Below, piece after piece: positions 28,170 through 37,770 of a DNA stretch of 64,000 bases. The notes under the pieces were generated by a model. The model searched no databases and was not told the DNA's origin. It was given only the letters and a program-made list of their open reading frames with translations. The translations under genes and the position numbers were made by a program. The DNA is taken from positions 124,001-188,000 of the forward strand of contig JAAXKN010000004.1 of the NCBI GenBank assembly GCA_025612375.1. The letters are read 5' to 3'. Every line of letters begins with the position of its first letter. Position 1 is the stretch's first letter. Source of the stretch: Ignavibacteria bacterium (lineage in GTDB: Bacteria > Bacteroidota > Ignavibacteria > Ignavibacteriales > SURF-24).

Positions 28170-28934
28170 ATGATTCTAACCAGCAATATCGGCCGGGAAT
28201 TCAGGGAGAAACTGGCATTGAAATACAGTGCCGTCGGACTATATCACGATAAGAATGTGCCGCAGGATGCACTCGGGCTGAAGAAGCCCGGTCAGGGATG
28301 CATCATGCCTTTCATATTCCAGAGTGCAAAGGGAAAAACGTTTGCCTTTAGCGAAAATACGATGGGATTTGCCTGCTCGGCATTTTACTTCGGATACAAG
28401 GACTGGATTTTCCCGGGCATTGAGAACTTCCTTTCATCCGGACCGTTTCCAGGAAGGGAATGCGAGAGGTTCGTAAAGACTCCGGAGCTTACAAAAAAGT
28501 ATCTTGAAGATATCAGGATGGAAAAGAAAACCGAAGGATACACAATACTAAAGCCGCTTGAAGATTTTACTGAAAATGAAACTCCTGAGACTGTCGTCTT
28601 CTTTGCAAATGCTGACCAGATCAGTGCACTTGTATTTCTTGCCTATTATGACGCCCCTGAAAAAACGGACCGCGTTATTACAAGATTCGCCTCAGCCTGT
28701 GCCTCTGCCGTCATGATGCCGCTTCAGTACCACCTGAAGAACGAGGATAAAGCTGTATGGGGAATGCATGATATCTCGGCGCGTGCTAAACTGCCCAAAG
28801 ATCTGATGACATTTTCTTTGCCGTTTAACTTTCTCACTAAGATTTATAAAAACCTGAATGAAAGTTTTATCACAACTCACCAGTGGGATAATATCCGTCA
28901 GAGAATTATTAAAGGAGACACACAGGAAGATTAA
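28170..28934 (+). CDS. DUF169 family protein
   Basis: A 254-residue cytoplasmic protein matching DUF169: the start region KYSAVGLYHDKNVP, a middle segment with GFACSAFYFGYKDW (one cysteine), and a C-terminal part with ALVFLAYYDAPEKTD. DUF169 proteins are widespread in anaerobes, some lie near metal or C1 metabolism genes, and their function is not established. No partner is evident beyond the cupin upstream. A strong terminator follows the stop. Confidence 0.85.
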   Translation: MILTSNIGREFREKLALKYSAVGLYHDKNVPQDALGLKKPGQGCIMPFIFQSAKGKTFAFSENTMGFACSAFYFGYKDWIFPGIENFLSSGPFPGRECERFVKTPELTKKYLEDIRMEKKTEGYTILKPLEDFTENETPETVVFFANADQISALVFLAYYDAPEKTDRVITRFASACASAVMMPLQYHLKNEDKAVWGMHDISARAKLPKDLMTFSLPFNFLTKIYKNLNESFITTHQWDNIRQRIIKGDTQED

Positions 28935-28962
28935 TCCCTGTTATAATTTGAAATATATGGAC

Positions 28963-28995
28963 AAAAGCCCGGAATCAGATGATCCGGGCTTTTTG
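28963..28995 (+). terminator. Terminator after the DUF169 gene
   Basis: An AAAAGCCCGGAT / ATCCGGGCTTTT stem-loop with trailing T-run, 29 bases past the stop. Confidence 0.9.
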
Positions 28996-29035
28996 TTAAA
29001 TACTGAATGGCTGTGAATGTATGTGTTTTATGTTA

Positions 29036-30211
29036 TTACTTATTTACGGTTTCCATCTCTGCTGCACATTGCTTCTGTGCTTTACTGCGCGCAGTCAACC
29101 ATTTTCTTACAGGCACATCATAAAGTTTGAAACTTGCGTAAGCAATAGCAATTGAAGACCCCAGTAATAGAAGAGCCACAGGCCATGCTTTTAGCATAGG
29201 AATTTTATTATCAATTGCCCATGCCGTAAAGATATAGATTAAAGGATAATGAATAATGTATATGGGGTATGATATGTCGCCTAAAAACCTGCACGCTTTC
29301 TCCATATATTTCCCCTTTACTTCTCCGCTTGCACCCATGTAAACGATAATTGGGAAAAGGAAAATAATTGAGAGTGAATCATAAAGCCCGTTCATCCAGA
29401 GGTTCTCGCTTCCTCCTACCCTCGGGAATGAAAGAATGGCTATTACCATTAGACTGCACCATAAAAACGCATTTTTGACACTCCCGGGCTTAATTATTCT
29501 GGATAAGAGTAGTCCTGCGAAGAATGGGTATAGCAGACGCGTCATTCCGATCCTGAACTGAATTGGATCTAAAGACCACCCTCCTATTACGTCCCCGTTT
29601 GGACCCGTTACAGCCAGATGTATGGTCAGGCATGCGGCCAGAAATACCAGAATGGAAAGCACCCTGTTTGAGAATTTCCTTATAAAAAGGGCGTACAATA
29701 TATTTGCCACATATTCAAAGAAAAGCGACCATGCAGGACCGTTTAACGGATGCATCTCAGCCCAGCCTCTTATATCCATTGATGCCGGTAACGGCAGAAG
29801 TGTAAAACCAACGAGCATGACCAGGAGCAGTTTCCAGAGCGGGACACTGCTGATCTGGGGGAAGAGAATTGGAGAGGCGCTGAAATAAAACCCTATTGCC
29901 CCAATCACCATTCCGACAATTATCATCGGGTGAAGCCTTATAAGCCTGCGCTTAAAGAAGTCTTTTAATGTCATTTTTCCCCAGCGGTCATCATATGCAT
30001 AGCCTATTACGAAGCCCGATAATACAAAGAAAAAGTCAACGGCAAGATATCCGTGGTTAATTATCTGTTTTAAGTGATTGCCTTCTGAGAAGGCTTCAAA
30101 CAGATGGAATATTACTACCATTACTGCTGCTACGCCGCGCAGCCCGTCAAGGATCTGATAATGGCTTTTGGAATCTGAAAAAGAAGTATCCTGGGTGGTT
30201 AAAGAATTCAT
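29036..30211 (-). CDS. Acyltransferase 3 family membrane protein
   Basis: A 391-residue protein with about ten membrane spans. The family start signature is LDGLRGVAAVMVVIFHLFE, containing the catalytic His (H36); FFFVLSGFVIGYAYDDRW lies in the second span region. Acyltransferase-3 proteins move acyl groups (often O-acetyl) onto surface polysaccharides or lipids across the inner membrane. The acceptor is unknown. It stands alone, with a 262-base AT-rich intergenic stretch upstream. Confidence 0.9.
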   Translation of the reverse strand: MNSLTTQDTSFSDSKSHYQILDGLRGVAAVMVVIFHLFEAFSEGNHLKQIINHGYLAVDFFFVLSGFVIGYAYDDRWGKMTLKDFFKRRLIRLHPMIIVGMVIGAIGFYFSASPILFPQISSVPLWKLLLVMLVGFTLLPLPASMDIRGWAEMHPLNGPAWSLFFEYVANILYALFIRKFSNRVLSILVFLAACLTIHLAVTGPNGDVIGGWSLDPIQFRIGMTRLLYPFFAGLLLSRIIKPGSVKNAFLWCSLMVIAILSFPRVGGSENLWMNGLYDSLSIIFLFPIIVYMGASGEVKGKYMEKACRFLGDISYPIYIIHYPLIYIFTAWAIDNKIPMLKAWPVALLLLGSSIAIAYASFKLYDVPVRKWLTARSKAQKQCAAEMETVNK

Positions 30212-30441
30212 GAGTCTCTGAGAATTTTTTATATAAACCGGTAATTAAAGAAGAATTTGGAAATTCTATCCACAAAAATAGCAGAAAGTTGCGAAATAAC
30301 ATAGCACGTTTGCAGCCTGATGCCTGTTTGAATAGGTCAGACGGGAAATAAGTAATTTTACTTTTGGATGAAAGAAAAATCTATATGGCAGCAGCGGGTT
30401 TGTTTATTGAAGTATTATGGAAGGATTTTTGAAAAGAAAAA

Positions 30442-30466
30442 AGGCCGCATATTGTGTATGCGGCCT
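30442..30466 (-). terminator. Terminator after the YidE/AspT-type transporter gene
   Basis: An AGGCCGCATA / TATGCGGCCT stem with a 5-base loop, followed on the minus strand by a T-run. It is 8 bases past the stop. Confidence 0.85.
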
Positions 30467-30473
30467 GTAAATA

Positions 30474-32135
30474 TTAAAGAGTCAGTAGTATGAACATCTG
30501 CGCTACGAGCACTCTTAGGAACATTGCCAGCGGGTAAACAGTGGCGTAAGCCGTTGACTGTGCCTGCACAGGAGCCATTGAATTGGCAAATTCAAGTGCC
30601 GGCGGATCTGTCATTGTACCGCTTATCAGCCCGCATATCTTCAGATAATTAAATTTCATCAAACGTGCTATGATTGAAATTATCATTATGGGGAAGAATG
30701 TGATAGCAGCTCCGTAAAGCATCCACCAGTAGCCGCCGTTCCAGATCGTGCTGAAGAAGTTTGCGCCGGAGAGCAAACCCACGCTTGCAAGGAAAAGAAC
30801 AATGCCTACTTCTCTCAGCATCATGTTTGCCCCTGGAGTCATGTAGAAATCCATCTTGCCTACTCTGCCCTTGTAGCCAAGCAGAATAGCAACAATCAGC
30901 GGACCTCCGGCCAGACCAAGCTTTGCCGGAGCAGGCAGACCGGGAATGAAAACCGGTATGCTGCCAAGGATGATGCCTAAAAATATTCCGATAAAGACCG
31001 GTACAGTATTAGGTACCGATAATTCTTTTACTGAATTTCCAAGCTCGTTCCTGATATCAGTCAGAAGATCTGTTTTTCCTACTATTCTTACCGTATCGCC
31101 GAATTCCACTGTCGTATCCAGTGAGGGAAGTATTTCCATTCCCGCTCTGAAAATGCGTGTTATATTGGCTTCATAACGGCGGTAAATACCAATCTGCTGT
31201 ATCGTTTTACCTGCATATTTCCTGTTGGTTACAAGAACGTTGGTCATCGATAAGTCTCCCCTTATCTCACGCTTTTCCTGTATTGCAACTTCACCGATCT
31301 TCAGGCTGAGATTTTCAAAGTGGTTTTCTGTTGATACTCCGTAAAGTACATCCCCTTCTTTGATTATTTCGCTGTTTATACCGATTAGAAACTGATCGCC
31401 GCGCTTTATACGCGAAATAACAAGCTCCTTGTCGATTATGGTTTGTATGTATTCGATCTTCTTTCCGAAAAGCTGGGGATTAGTGACGCAAATGCTTACA
31501 CTTTCAAGCTTTGTAGTCATACCTTCAAGATTCTTTGTATAACTTTCAGCTTCATCCTTTACTTTTATCCTGAAAAATATCCTTACAAGTATCATTGTAA
31601 GAATGATTCCCATAACACCGAAGGGATAAGCTACTGCATAACCCATGCCTGAGAGACTAGCAGCCTGAGCCCCGGTCTTTGAGAATTCATGGAGAACCTG
31701 CTGTGTTGAGCCGAGACTTGGAGTATTTGTTACGGCTCCGCACATAATGCCGGTTGCAAGAGAAGGAGGAAGACCGTAAATCTTATAAATGCCGAAGGTT
31801 ATTGCAAGGTTCAGTAAAACAATTGAAGCCGCAAATAAGTTAAGCTTTAACCCTTCGTTTTTGAATGTTGAAAAAAAGCGCGGACCTATATCGAGTCCGA
31901 TTGAATAAACAAATAAAATCAAGCCGAAATCACGTGCGAAACCAACTACGGCTTCATTGGCACGTGCTCCCAGGTGCGCAATCAGCAGCCCCGAGAAAAG
32001 AACCCCTGCAATGCCAAGCTTTATATTTTTTATTTCAACTTTCCCAATAATTACACCTGAAAAAGCAGCAAGACAAAGATAAAGAATCGTCGATGCAGTG
32101 TTTTGTGTCGTTAGTAATGTGTAAAGAAAACTCAT
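30474..32135 (-). CDS. YidE/YbjL/AspT-type transporter with two TrkA-C domains
   Basis: About 553 residues from the ATG at 32135, the usual length of the family; a GTG 20 codons upstream is possible. Six N-terminal spans (GxxxGCGAVTNTPSLGSTQ-type re-entrant motif near residue 130), two cytoplasmic RCK/TrkA-C domains (about 190-275 and 275-360) and a second membrane half with the matching MTDPPALEFANS motif give the duplicated antiporter fold of the aspartate:alanine exchanger family. The substrate is unknown; in other bacteria members exchange small dicarboxylates. It is monocistronic with its own terminator. Confidence 0.9.
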   Translation of the reverse strand: MSFLYTLLTTQNTASTILYLCLAAFSGVIIGKVEIKNIKLGIAGVLFSGLLIAHLGARANEAVVGFARDFGLILFVYSIGLDIGPRFFSTFKNEGLKLNLFAASIVLLNLAITFGIYKIYGLPPSLATGIMCGAVTNTPSLGSTQQVLHEFSKTGAQAASLSGMGYAVAYPFGVMGIILTMILVRIFFRIKVKDEAESYTKNLEGMTTKLESVSICVTNPQLFGKKIEYIQTIIDKELVISRIKRGDQFLIGINSEIIKEGDVLYGVSTENHFENLSLKIGEVAIQEKREIRGDLSMTNVLVTNRKYAGKTIQQIGIYRRYEANITRIFRAGMEILPSLDTTVEFGDTVRIVGKTDLLTDIRNELGNSVKELSVPNTVPVFIGIFLGIILGSIPVFIPGLPAPAKLGLAGGPLIVAILLGYKGRVGKMDFYMTPGANMMLREVGIVLFLASVGLLSGANFFSTIWNGGYWWMLYGAAITFFPIMIISIIARLMKFNYLKICGLISGTMTDPPALEFANSMAPVQAQSTAYATVYPLAMFLRVLVAQMFILLTL

Positions 32136-32238
32136 AATTGTTAATGGTATCTGGTTATTGAATAAATGTAAATTGACTTTTTTAGCAGCAATCACTCATT
32201 TCTGTAAATGAATGATTATAAAATAATACAGAAGAAAA

Positions 32239-32260
32239 CTTATTAGATCCGTCTAATAAG
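32239..32260. promoter_or_regulatory. Palindrome upstream of the YidE-type transporter
   Basis: CTTATTAGA-TCCG-TCTAATAAG: 9-bp perfect arms with a 4-base spacer, about 105 bases before the ATG of the transporter gene. It is AT-rich with no T-tract, so an operator is more likely than a terminator. The regulator is unknown. Confidence 0.45.
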
Positions 32261-32511
32261 CATTCAGAGCCTGTTATTATTTGATAATCATAAACTATTA
32301 TGTGTGCGCTTTCAGGAATGCTATGTGAGTTAAAGCAGATAATAACCAGGAACACATACATTGCCAAATATCAAACCACTATTCATGAAATCTGATTTCA
32401 AAAATAGAGAAAAATTTCCTTATTGACAATCCGGCATGCAATTAATAACTGGCGCAGGACCATAAAAATCAACAAAAAGCCCTTTAAAGTTGAATAAGGC
32501 AGAGTTTGAAT

Positions 32512-33012
32512 TCAGGCAGTAGCATTAAATCCCTCATGGAATTCCACCGCTCCATGAGCAGAATATTTCCCGAGAGGAAGGGCCATGAAGTACTCCTGCG
32601 GGACCCCCTCAAAAGTTAATTCCGGAATGTTTCTGAATCCGAAGCGCTGATAGTAGTTCGGGTCACCCACTAAAACCACTCCTTGGGCTCCCATTTCTTT
32701 CAAAATGGATAAGCCCTCATGCATAAGTGCTTTCCCGATCCCTTTCCTGTGCATCTCCGGAAGAACGGATATTGGGCCAAGACCATACCAGCCATCGCTT
32801 CCATCGGAGATTGTAACGGGGGAGAAAGCTATATGGCCAATAATCTTATCTTCAGATTCAGCTACAAGTGAAATGGTGAGTACGCCGGCATCGCGCAAAG
32901 CCTTAATAATGAACTGTTCAGTGTGCGGGCTTAATGCAAGGGTTGCAAAAGCCAGCTTGGTAACATTCGTTATTGCTTCAAAGTCGGATTCTCTTTCTTT
33001 GCGGATGATCAT
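32512..33012 (-). CDS. GNAT family N-acetyltransferase
   Basis: A 166-residue GNAT protein of the YhbS-like group: IGHIAFSPV in the first core strand, and ISVLPEMHRKGIGKALMHEGL carrying the acetyl-CoA pyrophosphate loop (R-K-G-I-G-K). VVLVGDPNYYQRFGF and the C-terminal PQEYFMALPL are characteristic of this subgroup. The acceptor substrate is unknown. It stands alone. Confidence 0.9.
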   Translation of the reverse strand: MIIRKERESDFEAITNVTKLAFATLALSPHTEQFIIKALRDAGVLTISLVAESEDKIIGHIAFSPVTISDGSDGWYGLGPISVLPEMHRKGIGKALMHEGLSILKEMGAQGVVLVGDPNYYQRFGFRNIPELTFEGVPQEYFMALPLGKYSAHGAVEFHEGFNATA

Positions 33013-33407
33013 TTTAACCCCGGTTAATTTTACTTGTAGTATTATTGAAAAGTTGAATTAAAAATACTAAACACATTATATCATTATCAAGCTGGTCTCA
33101 GGCTTTTTTTATTTTTTGAAAGCAGAATGCATCCGCATTAACAGATCTCACGGCATAAATACGCGGTGGGAAAATGCGTGTATGTAAATTAATGTACATT
33201 GAAACTCGGATTGTGAATATATATATAATTTGTTGTCATCTTATAGACGGAAAGAACTGGTGGAATTTACTTTCCGAAAGTGAAATGACTCTCAGGAGGA
33301 AGAATGCGAATTAGTCTAAATGCGGCGGGTTTTTCACTGTAAGATGCATACCTGCTCTAATGCAGAGGATTAAATTCATTGTTCTTTAATTTTTTGAAGG
33401 AGGATTT
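33013..33407. other. 395-base intergenic region between divergent genes
   Basis: This AT-rich region separates the GNAT and ScyD-like genes and should hold both promoters. A short frame at 33304-33342 (ATG to TAA, 12 residues) has an ideal GGAGGAAGA site in front of it. Apart from that I see no gene or repeat. Confidence 0.5.
33304..33342 (+). CDS. Possible 12-residue leader ORF before the ScyD-like gene
   Basis: ATG to TAA encodes MRISLNAAGFSL, preceded by CTCAGGAGGAAGA, a near-perfect ribosome site at proper spacing. It ends 65 bases before the ScyD-like start. It could be a leader peptide, a remnant of an older gene start, or chance; there is no attenuator-like composition. Confidence 0.3.
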   Translation: MRISLNAAGFSL

Positions 33408-34613
33408 ATGAGACGTATTATTTCAGGTTATCTGTCTTTAGCCGTTCTTTGTTCTTTTATTTTCATCGCATGCAGTAAGGATGCCGAAATGCCGACTGCA
33501 GTAAGCCAATCCGGAACAAGCAGCGGTACCGTTACATTAAATAAAATTGCATATGGCGCTCAAACCATAGTAGCAACGGACTTAAATCAGCCCCGAGGAC
33601 TCATTTTTGGTCCGGATCAAATGCTCTACGTTTCTGAATCGGGTACAAAAGGGTGTATATCAACCGTAGGACAATGCGAACAGGTGCCTCCGCCAATAGG
33701 ACCTTATCTGGGCGGACACAATGGAAGCATAACAAAAATAAATCTATCCCAGGGCCAGTCAAAACTAAATACAAATTTTCCTTCAACCCAGACCGCTCCT
33801 GCTTCAGGAGGTGAAATGACTTCAATCAGCAGCGTAGCCTTCTATCAGGGCAGTCTTTATGCACTTCTCTCCGGAGCAGGCTGCTCCCATGGCCACCCGG
33901 AAGTACCCAATGGAATACTTCAGGTCAACAGTGACGGCTCATGGAAAGAGATTGCCGATATAAGCAGCTTCCTGAAGTCCCATCCTGTAGCAAATCCTGA
34001 AGCCGATGATTTTGAACCCGACGGCGACCTTTACAGCATGATAATGCTCGACAATTACCTCTATTATATTGAATCAAATCACGGTGAACTTGACAGGTAT
34101 AACTTTAACACGGGCAGTATTGAGCGCGTTGTGGATATATCTGAAAGCCAGGGACATATAGTTCCGACAGCAATTGCATATAAAGACGGGTTTTTCTATG
34201 TCGGGAACTTAACTACCGTTCCTTATCCCGTCGGGGCGGCTAAAATCCTTAAGATAAGCCTGGACGGACAGAGTCTAAGTACTTATGCCACGGGATTTAC
34301 AACCATACTGGGCCTTACATTTGACTCCTCCGGAAACCTGTTTGTCCTTGAAACATCAATAGGCAATGGGCAGCCCCCGTTCTTCGCTGCAAACACGGGA
34401 AAGATAATGCGTATTGCAAACGGGGACGTGAATAATGTTTCTGAAGTAACAAGCGGGCTGAATTTCCCGACAGCAATGACATTAGGGCCCGACGGCAACC
34501 TGTATGTTTCAAATAACGGCTTTGCCAGTGCCCCGGGAACAGGCCAGGTTGTAATGGTAAATATCAGCACCGGCGGCACCTGCAATGGCGGCCAGAAGAT
34601 AGCAGGCAAATAA
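33408..34613 (+). CDS. ScyD/ScyE family beta-propeller lipoprotein
   Basis: A 401-residue lipoprotein; the lipobox FIAC puts the lipidated cysteine at 22. The rest is a six- or seven-bladed NHL/SMP-30-like propeller with the family's early LNQPRGLIFGPDQMLYVSESG segment and repeated G-x-L-Y-V/V-x-N blades. ScyD/ScyE-type proteins were named from cyanobacterial scytonemin clusters, but most members, like this one, occur outside such clusters and have no known activity. The ATG has an AAGGAGGATTT site. A stem-loop follows the stop. Confidence 0.88.
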   Translation: MRRIISGYLSLAVLCSFIFIACSKDAEMPTAVSQSGTSSGTVTLNKIAYGAQTIVATDLNQPRGLIFGPDQMLYVSESGTKGCISTVGQCEQVPPPIGPYLGGHNGSITKINLSQGQSKLNTNFPSTQTAPASGGEMTSISSVAFYQGSLYALLSGAGCSHGHPEVPNGILQVNSDGSWKEIADISSFLKSHPVANPEADDFEPDGDLYSMIMLDNYLYYIESNHGELDRYNFNTGSIERVVDISESQGHIVPTAIAYKDGFFYVGNLTTVPYPVGAAKILKISLDGQSLSTYATGFTTILGLTFDSSGNLFVLETSIGNGQPPFFAANTGKIMRIANGDVNNVSEVTSGLNFPTAMTLGPDGNLYVSNNGFASAPGTGQVVMVNISTGGTCNGGQKIAGK

Positions 34614-35016
34614 AGTTTTTACAAAATGATATACAGACTGGAAATGAATGAAGAAATAGTGCACAGTTGTTCTTAGAGAAGATAATTGTGCACTGATAAT
34701 TTCCTCCCTCCAATTCCAAATCATTGCTGTTGTGCGCGTAATTTCATATTTTTATACCGGAAAATTGATTTATATATCTGGTGAAATTAGGTCCATATAT
34801 TCTGATATTGTTGATTCCTGTAGAGCCCTGAATTTTTGGAGGTTGAAGATTAGCCAGCCGGCTTAAGCATAAATGCTATTTTTACTCTGAGTGCTTTTTT
34901 GATCATTTCCCCAATCACGTCCGGACATATCTTCCCAGCTTATCTGGCCAGAAAGTGAACCATTTCTCCAGCTAGACCCATTTTTTAATGCCTTTAGGCA
35001 ATAAAATGTATCTCAA
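34614..35016. other. 403-base intergenic region before the signalling cassette
   Basis: It contains a hairpin (AGTGCACA at 34659-34666 pairing with TGTGCACT at 34687-34694, extended by TT/AA) that probably ends the ScyD-like transcript. Nearer the kinase gene, CCAGCTTATC (34935-34944) and CCAGCTAGAC (34968-34977) resemble the repeats at 38532-38563. No gene is visible. Confidence 0.5.
34659..34694. terminator. Stem-loop after the ScyD-like gene
   Basis: AGTGCACAGTT pairs with AATTGTGCACT with one mismatch around a loop with further pairing, 45 bases after the stop. It has no strong T-run, so it is a probable but not certain terminator. Confidence 0.45.
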
Positions 35017-37770
35017 ATGTTGGAATTTAACATAAAAAGTACAATTCATAAAAAAGTAATAATTTTACTTCTTTCCCTTGCAGCACTTTTCATTATTGCC
35101 CTTAATATTCTGAAGGATTCTGAAACTGAAAAGGTCAAAATGCTCATAAGGGATGAAGAAAATGAGCATGCCGCCCTGCTGGAAAATTCAGTCAGGAAAC
35201 TTGGCGAAGGGCTTTACACCTTTACTGACGACTATTCCAGGTGGGATGAGATGATGGTGTTTATGAAAAAACATCAGGATAAGTGGGCCGAAATTAATAT
35301 TGACGCAGCTTTCCCCACGTTTAACATACAGGCCTTCTGGTTATATGACACTAATTTTCAGCTGAAATATTCTAAAAACACCCTTAAAGGTACCCTGAGT
35401 GAAATCCTGCCTGTTCATGACAGAAAATTCAGGGAATTTATTAAGGCTAATCCTTTCTGTCACTTTTATACAAAAACTCCATACGGAATACTGGAGATCT
35501 GCGGTAATCCGGTTCAGCCTACAGAGGATTTATCAAGGAAGTCTCAGCCCCAGGGCTACCTTTTTGCCGGGCGGCTTTGGTCGCAAAAACAGCTGCAGGA
35601 GATATCGGCCTTGATTTCCGATTCTTTGACCATCGGGGATGCCGCCAGCACCCAAAAAGAAAAGGGAAGAAAAGATTACTTATCCATTGAAAATTCGAAA
35701 AAACTGCCCGGCTGGGATAAAAAAACCGTCGCAGTTATTAAAGCAAGGAAAGAATATCCAATTTTCAAAAAAGTGTTTATCTGGGCCTATATTCAGTATA
35801 TCAGTATGATCATCTTTACTTTTGTAATGCTTTTGTGCATTTCAGTATTTCTGTATTATACTGTTAATCAGCCGTTGAGTGCTATTTCAGGGGGCTTGAG
35901 AACAGGGGCGATGGGGTTTCTGGATAAGCTTAAGAAAAGAAAGGATGAATTTGGTGAACTTGCTTTATTGATGGAGGAGTTTTACAAACAGAAACAGATT
36001 CTGGAAAATGAAATTAAAAGCAGGGAAAATGCCGAATCTGAGCTGAGGAAAATAAAAGATGGTCTGGAAGTCAGCGTTGAAAAGAGGACAATGGAATTAG
36101 CCGGCGTAAATGAGAAGCTGGAACAGGAAATAACAGAACGGAAGAAGGTGGAAAAGAGTCTTCAGGATTTCCATAAAAGGCTGACAGGCGCTTTTTTTGG
36201 AAATCCTGATTCAATAAATATCTCCAGGTTAAGTGACGGGATGATAATTGATACCAACGAAAGTTTTTGCCGCCTTACGGGTTACAGCAAGGAAGAACTC
36301 CTTGGTAAGACCACACTTCAGTTAAAATTATGGGTGAGACCCCGCGAAAGGGAAAAGATGGTTGAGCGGCTCTTATCCAATGAAACTATCAGCAATTTAG
36401 AAACCGAATTTAAGACAAAAGACGGAAGCCTTAAAGCAGTATCTATATCTATCACATTAATGGAATATGCGGATGAAAAAGCGCTTCTCTTCATGATCCG
36501 TGATGTAACTGAAAGAAAGCGTGTGGAAAGTGAACTGGTGGAATATAAACAGCTGCTTGAAGGACAGATAGAGCAAAGAAATAACAAACTGAGTGAATTA
36601 AATAAAAGCCTGTCAGAGCAGATCGGGAAAGTTGAAAAAGCTGACAATGAAATAACTGATCTGATAATATTCTTCAAAACACTGCTGGATACTATTCCAA
36701 TCCCGATTCTCATACAGGATGTTAATAACAGATATACCAACTGCAACTATATAGCGGAAGAATTTTTTGGAATACAAAAGAAGGAACTGATAGAATCGTT
36801 GTCCGGCGGCAGTTCCTTAATTTCCGGGAATGACAATGACTTCCATCCGGCTGACGCAAAATTGCTGAATGAGAGGACATTTCAGAAACTTGAATCGAAT
36901 GTCATACTGGCAAATGGCGAGACCAGAAATGTTATAATCTACAGATCTTTATATAAAAGGAAGAATGACCAGCCTGGCGGAATTATCACCGCAATATTTG
37001 ATATAACTGACAGGAAGAAAAATGAAGTTGAACTGCTCAAAACATTGGAGAAAGAAAAAGAGCTTAATGATTTAAAGTCCAGGTTCATTTCTACGGCTTC
37101 CCATCAATTCCGGACCCCGCTGGCAACCATTCAGAGTTCAACCGACCTGCTGGACATGTTCGGGAGAAAATGGCCTAAAGAAAAATATAATGAACAGCTT
37201 GCAATTATTCAGGATCAGATCCGGCAGATGATAGAATTACTGAATGATGTCCTGACTGTCAGCCGGGCTGAAGCCGGAAAAGTAGAATTTCAGCCCTCAT
37301 TATGCAACCTTCACCAGTTATGTTTAACTGCCTTTAATGAAGCAAAATCTCTAGCTAATGAATATCACAGTTTTGCGCTCGATTATAAGATGAGCGAAGA
37401 GGACTTCTATATAGATAGAAAACTATTGAAGTATATCCTGAGTAATCTGCTTGGCAATGCGGTAAAATATACATTGAAGAAAGGGGAAATAAGGCTGACA
37501 GTGGAAAGGGAAGAAGGCTTTCTGGCAATTGAGGTAAGTGATCAGGGCATCGGCATTCCTGCAAAGGATATGATTAATCTGTTTGAGCCGTTTTACAGAG
37601 CTGAAAATGCCGGCAATCTGCCGGGAACAGGATTAGGGCTTTCAATTGTAAAGAAGTCGGTTGCACTGCATGGGGGTGAAATATTCTGCAGGAGCAATGT
37701 GGACGAAGGAACAACATTCAGGGTGATATTACCTGTAATTGATTATCAGGGGAAAACTGAAAATAAATAA
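35017..37770 (+). CDS. CHASE4-HAMP-PAS-PAS sensor histidine kinase
   Basis: A 917-residue membrane kinase. TM1 (about 14-31) and TM2 (about 262-287) flank a CHASE4 sensor with DYSRWDEM near residue 70. A HAMP-like segment and coiled coil (about 290-385) lead to PAS1 (about 388-503) and PAS2 (about 548-668). HisKA carries H696 in ASHQFRTP, and HATPase_c (about 800-912) has intact DQGIGI and GTGLGLSIVKKS boxes. It is the first gene of a same-strand set, and its stop overlaps the start of the next gene by one base (TAATG), so kinase and LytTR regulator form a cognate pair. Its sensor is paralogous to the kinase at 13389-15305. No clear ribosome site precedes the ATG. Confidence 0.95.
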   Translation: MLEFNIKSTIHKKVIILLLSLAALFIIALNILKDSETEKVKMLIRDEENEHAALLENSVRKLGEGLYTFTDDYSRWDEMMVFMKKHQDKWAEINIDAAFPTFNIQAFWLYDTNFQLKYSKNTLKGTLSEILPVHDRKFREFIKANPFCHFYTKTPYGILEICGNPVQPTEDLSRKSQPQGYLFAGRLWSQKQLQEISALISDSLTIGDAASTQKEKGRKDYLSIENSKKLPGWDKKTVAVIKARKEYPIFKKVFIWAYIQYISMIIFTFVMLLCISVFLYYTVNQPLSAISGGLRTGAMGFLDKLKKRKDEFGELALLMEEFYKQKQILENEIKSRENAESELRKIKDGLEVSVEKRTMELAGVNEKLEQEITERKKVEKSLQDFHKRLTGAFFGNPDSINISRLSDGMIIDTNESFCRLTGYSKEELLGKTTLQLKLWVRPREREKMVERLLSNETISNLETEFKTKDGSLKAVSISITLMEYADEKALLFMIRDVTERKRVESELVEYKQLLEGQIEQRNNKLSELNKSLSEQIGKVEKADNEITDLIIFFKTLLDTIPIPILIQDVNNRYTNCNYIAEEFFGIQKKELIESLSGGSSLISGNDNDFHPADAKLLNERTFQKLESNVILANGETRNVIIYRSLYKRKNDQPGGIITAIFDITDRKKNEVELLKTLEKEKELNDLKSRFISTASHQFRTPLATIQSSTDLLDMFGRKWPKEKYNEQLAIIQDQIRQMIELLNDVLTVSRAEAGKVEFQPSLCNLHQLCLTAFNEAKSLANEYHSFALDYKMSEEDFYIDRKLLKYILSNLLGNAVKYTLKKGEIRLTVEREEGFLAIEVSDQGIGIPAKDMINLFEPFYRAENAGNLPGTGLGLSIVKKSVALHGGEIFCRSNVDEGTTFRVILPVIDYQGKTENK

